A DNA stretch of 14,312 nt from Alcaligenaceae bacterium (GTDB lineage Bacteria > Pseudomonadota > Gammaproteobacteria > Burkholderiales > Burkholderiaceae_B): the NCBI GenBank assembly GCA_947380655.1, contig CANCRX010000075.1, positions 1 through 14,312 on the forward strand. Reading direction: 5' to 3'. Positions 12,025 to 14,312 of this stretch are shown in pieces (positions within the stretch are counted from its first letter, which is position 1; each line of letters begins with the position of its first letter). Below the pieces are notes generated by a model. The model had not been told where the DNA came from and ran no database searches. It saw only the letters and a program-made list of their open reading frames with translations. The position numbers and the translations under genes are program-made.

Positions 12025-14312
12025 ATGTCGCACAACACCTTTAACACGCTTAAAAAATTTAAAGCAGGTAAAAAAGAATCACAGTTCTACTCCTTGCCTG
12101 CACTAGGAAAAGAGCTGGGCGTGGAGATCAACCGCCTGCCACTTTCTATTCGCATCGTTCTGGAATCCGTATTGCGCAACTGCGACGGCAAAAAAATCAC
12201 GCAAGAGCACATCAGAGAGTTGGCGAACTGGAAACCCAATACAAAACGCGAAAATGAAATCCCCTTTGTTGTGGCAAGGATTGTGCTGCAGGACTTCACG
12301 GGGGTCCCTTTGCTCGCCGATATCGCAGTCATGCGAACGGTTGCCAAGAAAATGGGCAAACAGCCCAAATCAATCGAACCACTTGTGCCTGTCGACTTAG
12401 TGGTCGACCACTCTGTGATGATTGATTATTTTGGAACGAACAAGTCACTTGACCTCAACATGAAGGTCGAATTTCAACGCAACAAGGAGCGTTATCAATT
12501 CCTTAAATGGGGAATGCAAGCGTTTGATACGTTTGGGGTGGTCCCGCCAGGTTTTGGGATCGTCCATCAGGTCAATCTGGAGTATCTCGCACGCGGGGTG
12601 CATTACGACCAGAAACACGACGTCTACTATCCCGACACGCTAGTCGGCACCGACAGCCACACAACGATGATCAATGGCATTGGCGTGGTCGGCTGGGGAG
12701 TGGGAGGCATTGAAGCCGAAGCAGGCATGTTGGGCCAACCCGTCTATTTCCTCACGCCCGATGTGGTGGGTGTAGAACTTACTGGAGAACTTCGTGGTGG
12801 TGTTACGGCCACAGACCTGGTACTGACCATCACAGAACTGCTACGAGACAAAAAAGTCGTTGGCAAATTTGTTGAGTTCTGTGGTCCTGGTACGGCCAGT
12901 CTCTCGACCACGGATCGCGCGACGATCGGCAATATGGCGCCCGAGTATGGTGCCACCATGGGTTTCTTTCCTGTTGATGCCAGAACGATCGAATATTTCG
13001 AAGGAACCGGCCGCAGCAAGCAAGAGGTGCAAGCGCTCAAAGCCTATTTCAAAGCGCAGAATATGTATGGCGTGCCGAATGCAGCAGACATCAATTATTC
13101 TCAACTCGTCAAACTTGATCTCAATTCCGTTGTGCCTTCGCTGGCAGGTCCTAAACGTCCCCAGGACCGGATTGAAATCGGTGCCGTTAAAAGCACATTC
13201 AAAAAACTGTTTTCCGCACCGATTACAGACAACGGTTTCAATCAGTCGCCTGCAAAACTCAATCAAGCATTCCCCACAGGCAAGAGTGAAAAATCTGAAA
13301 TATTACATAACGGCGATATCCTGATTGCCGCCATCACCTCTTGCACCAACACCTCTAATCCAAGCGTGATGCTTGCTGCGGGCCTGCTGGCTAAAAACGC
13401 CGTTAACGCGGGCTTGAAAATCCCTCCGCACGTTAAAACTTCGCTGGCGCCTGGGTCCCGTGTTGTGACCGAATATCTCGAGCGAGCAGGTTTGCTGCCC
13501 TATCTGGACAAACTAGGTTTCAATGTTGCAGCGTATGGCTGCACGACCTGTATTGGTAATGCTGGCGACATTAAATCCGAGTACAACAGTGCGATCGTGG
13601 ACAACGACCTGATCTGCGCGGCAGTGCTGTCAGGTAATCGAAATTTTGAGGCACGTATTCATCCGAACCTCAAAGCAAACTTCCTGGCTTCGCCTCCACT
13701 CGTCGTAGCTTACGCCCTGGCTGGCAACATGACGCGCGACTTAATGACCGAGCCGGTTGGAATCGGTAAAAAAGGCGAAGTCTATCTGGGTGATATCTGG
13801 CCGAGTGCTTCGCAAGTTCAGAAACTAATGAAATTTGCGCTCGACCCGAAAGTATTCCGGAAAAATTATGACAAGGTCGACAGCAAACCTGGCAAGCTCT
13901 GGGAGCGTATTGAATGGGTATCGGGAGACGTGTACGATTGGCCAAGCTCGACCTATATTGCTGAGCCGCCTTTCTTTGATCGGTTCACCATGGCGGTCAA
14001 ACCGATGCCTGGTGTCAAAGGCGCACGGGCACTTGGTATTTTTGGTGACTCCGTCACAACCGATCACATCTCGCCCGCAGGATCGATCAAGGATAGTTCC
14101 CCCGCAGGCTTATGGTTACTCGAACACGGCGTAAAAAAAGAGGATTTCAACAGTTACGGTTCGAGACGCGGTAACCATGAAATCATGATGCGTGGCACCT
14201 TTGCAAACGTACGCATTAAAAATCTGATGATTCCAGCAACTAAGGATGGCACCCGTTTTGAGGGCGGCGACACGCTTTATCAGCCAGGCAATGAGCAAAT
14301 ATCTATTTACGA
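12025..14312 (+). CDS. acnA: Aconitate hydratase A (C-terminus beyond window)
   Basis: An open frame of 762 codons runs unbroken to the window edge; AcnA is usually about 890-905 residues, so part of the swivel domain is missing. It is the monomeric aconitase homologous to IRP1, generally the more oxidation-stable isoenzyme beside AcnB. [4Fe-4S] ligands are Cys440 (ITSCTNTSNP), Cys506 and Cys509 (YGCTTCIGN), matching 435, 501 and 504 of E. coli AcnA. Other motifs are PVDLVVDHSV, PPGFGIVHQVNLEYL, GTDSHTTMING and GDSVTTDHISPAG. The ATG at 12025 has AAGGAG nine bases upstream and matches the family start (MSHNTFNTLKKF). A second in-frame ATG at 11956, also preceded by AGGAG, would add 23 basic residues. 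By eye it uses about a dozen rare Arg codons (CGA, CGG, AGA, AGG) where acnB uses two or three, suggesting lower expression or a different history. Confidence 0.95.
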   Translation, partial: MSHNTFNTLKKFKAGKKESQFYSLPALGKELGVEINRLPLSIRIVLESVLRNCDGKKITQEHIRELANWKPNTKRENEIPFVVARIVLQDFTGVPLLADIAVMRTVAKKMGKQPKSIEPLVPVDLVVDHSVMIDYFGTNKSLDLNMKVEFQRNKERYQFLKWGMQAFDTFGVVPPGFGIVHQVNLEYLARGVHYDQKHDVYYPDTLVGTDSHTTMINGIGVVGWGVGGIEAEAGMLGQPVYFLTPDVVGVELTGELRGGVTATDLVLTITELLRDKKVVGKFVEFCGPGTASLSTTDRATIGNMAPEYGATMGFFPVDARTIEYFEGTGRSKQEVQALKAYFKAQNMYGVPNAADINYSQLVKLDLNSVVPSLAGPKRPQDRIEIGAVKSTFKKLFSAPITDNGFNQSPAKLNQAFPTGKSEKSEILHNGDILIAAITSCTNTSNPSVMLAAGLLAKNAVNAGLKIPPHVKTSLAPGSRVVTEYLERAGLLPYLDKLGFNVAAYGCTTCIGNAGDIKSEYNSAIVDNDLICAAVLSGNRNFEARIHPNLKANFLASPPLVVAYALAGNMTRDLMTEPVGIGKKGEVYLGDIWPSASQVQKLMKFALDPKVFRKNYDKVDSKPGKLWERIEWVSGDVYDWPSSTYIAEPPFFDRFTMAVKPMPGVKGARALGIFGDSVTTDHISPAGSIKDSSPAGLWLLEHGVKKEDFNSYGSRRGNHEIMMRGTFANVRIKNLMIPATKDGTRFEGGDTLYQPGNEQISIY

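Noticed and set aside
12025..14312. Second acnD-like methylcitrate dehydratase instead of acnA
   Set aside because: The PPGFGIVHQVNLEYL, GTDSHTTMING and GCTTCIGN motifs, and the sequence between the first catalytic part and SCTNTSNP, are those of AcnA; no prpF-like gene adjoins it.
1..14312. Mobile elements, CRISPR arrays, tRNA or rRNA genes, integration sites
   Set aside because: No transposase, integrase, long terminal inverted repeat, spaced repeat array or structural RNA pattern was seen on either strand.

Overview
The window looks like chromosomal core-metabolism DNA from a betaproteobacterium, most likely order Burkholderiales and perhaps Oxalobacteraceae-like (Undibacterium or Herminiimonas type). 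This rests on protein character (very conserved AcnD, PrpF, AcnB and Mdh), on moderate GC, and on sdhC, a GntR/HutC regulator and mdh lying side by side. The genus is inference. I see no mobile elements, CRISPR arrays, tRNA or rRNA genes. Gene density is high and no gene-free stretch exceeds about 220 bases.

Layout. Positions 1-128 (minus strand) hold the start of sdhC, cut by the window edge. Its upstream region (129-339) is AT-rich and carries an 11-bp phased direct-repeat array. Next, on the minus strand, is a GntR/HutC-type regulator (340-1119). It diverges from mdh, malate dehydrogenase (1340-2329), which ends in a strong intrinsic terminator. A methylcitrate-cycle gene set on the plus strand follows: prpB, prpC, acnD and prpF, then an unrecognised small two-helix membrane protein and a mini-GNAT acetyltransferase. 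The last three are joined by ATGA stop/start overlaps. After a promoter region comes acnB (9289-11874) with its own terminator. The window closes inside acnA (12025 onward, about 140 codons missing).

How the genes work together. PrpC condenses propionyl-CoA with oxaloacetate. AcnD and PrpF together replace PrpD in dehydrating methylcitrate. AcnB (or AcnA) can rehydrate methylaconitate to 2-methylisocitrate. PrpB cleaves this to pyruvate and succinate. Succinate dehydrogenase and Mdh return succinate to oxaloacetate. The window therefore packs most of a propionate-to-oxaloacetate circuit between two TCA-cycle blocks. It contains no prpD, prpE or prpR.

Regulation. A 20-base sequence is identical upstream of mdh and acnB, at the centre of a 26-bp palindrome. 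In both places it sits 3-4 bp before a candidate -35 box with a 17-bp spacer to the -10. The adjacent GntR/HutC protein is the obvious candidate ligand. The phased array before sdhC is a different signal and resembles sites of OmpR/PhoB/ArcA-type response regulators. These two signals and the uncharacterised membrane/GNAT pair are the parts most worth following up.
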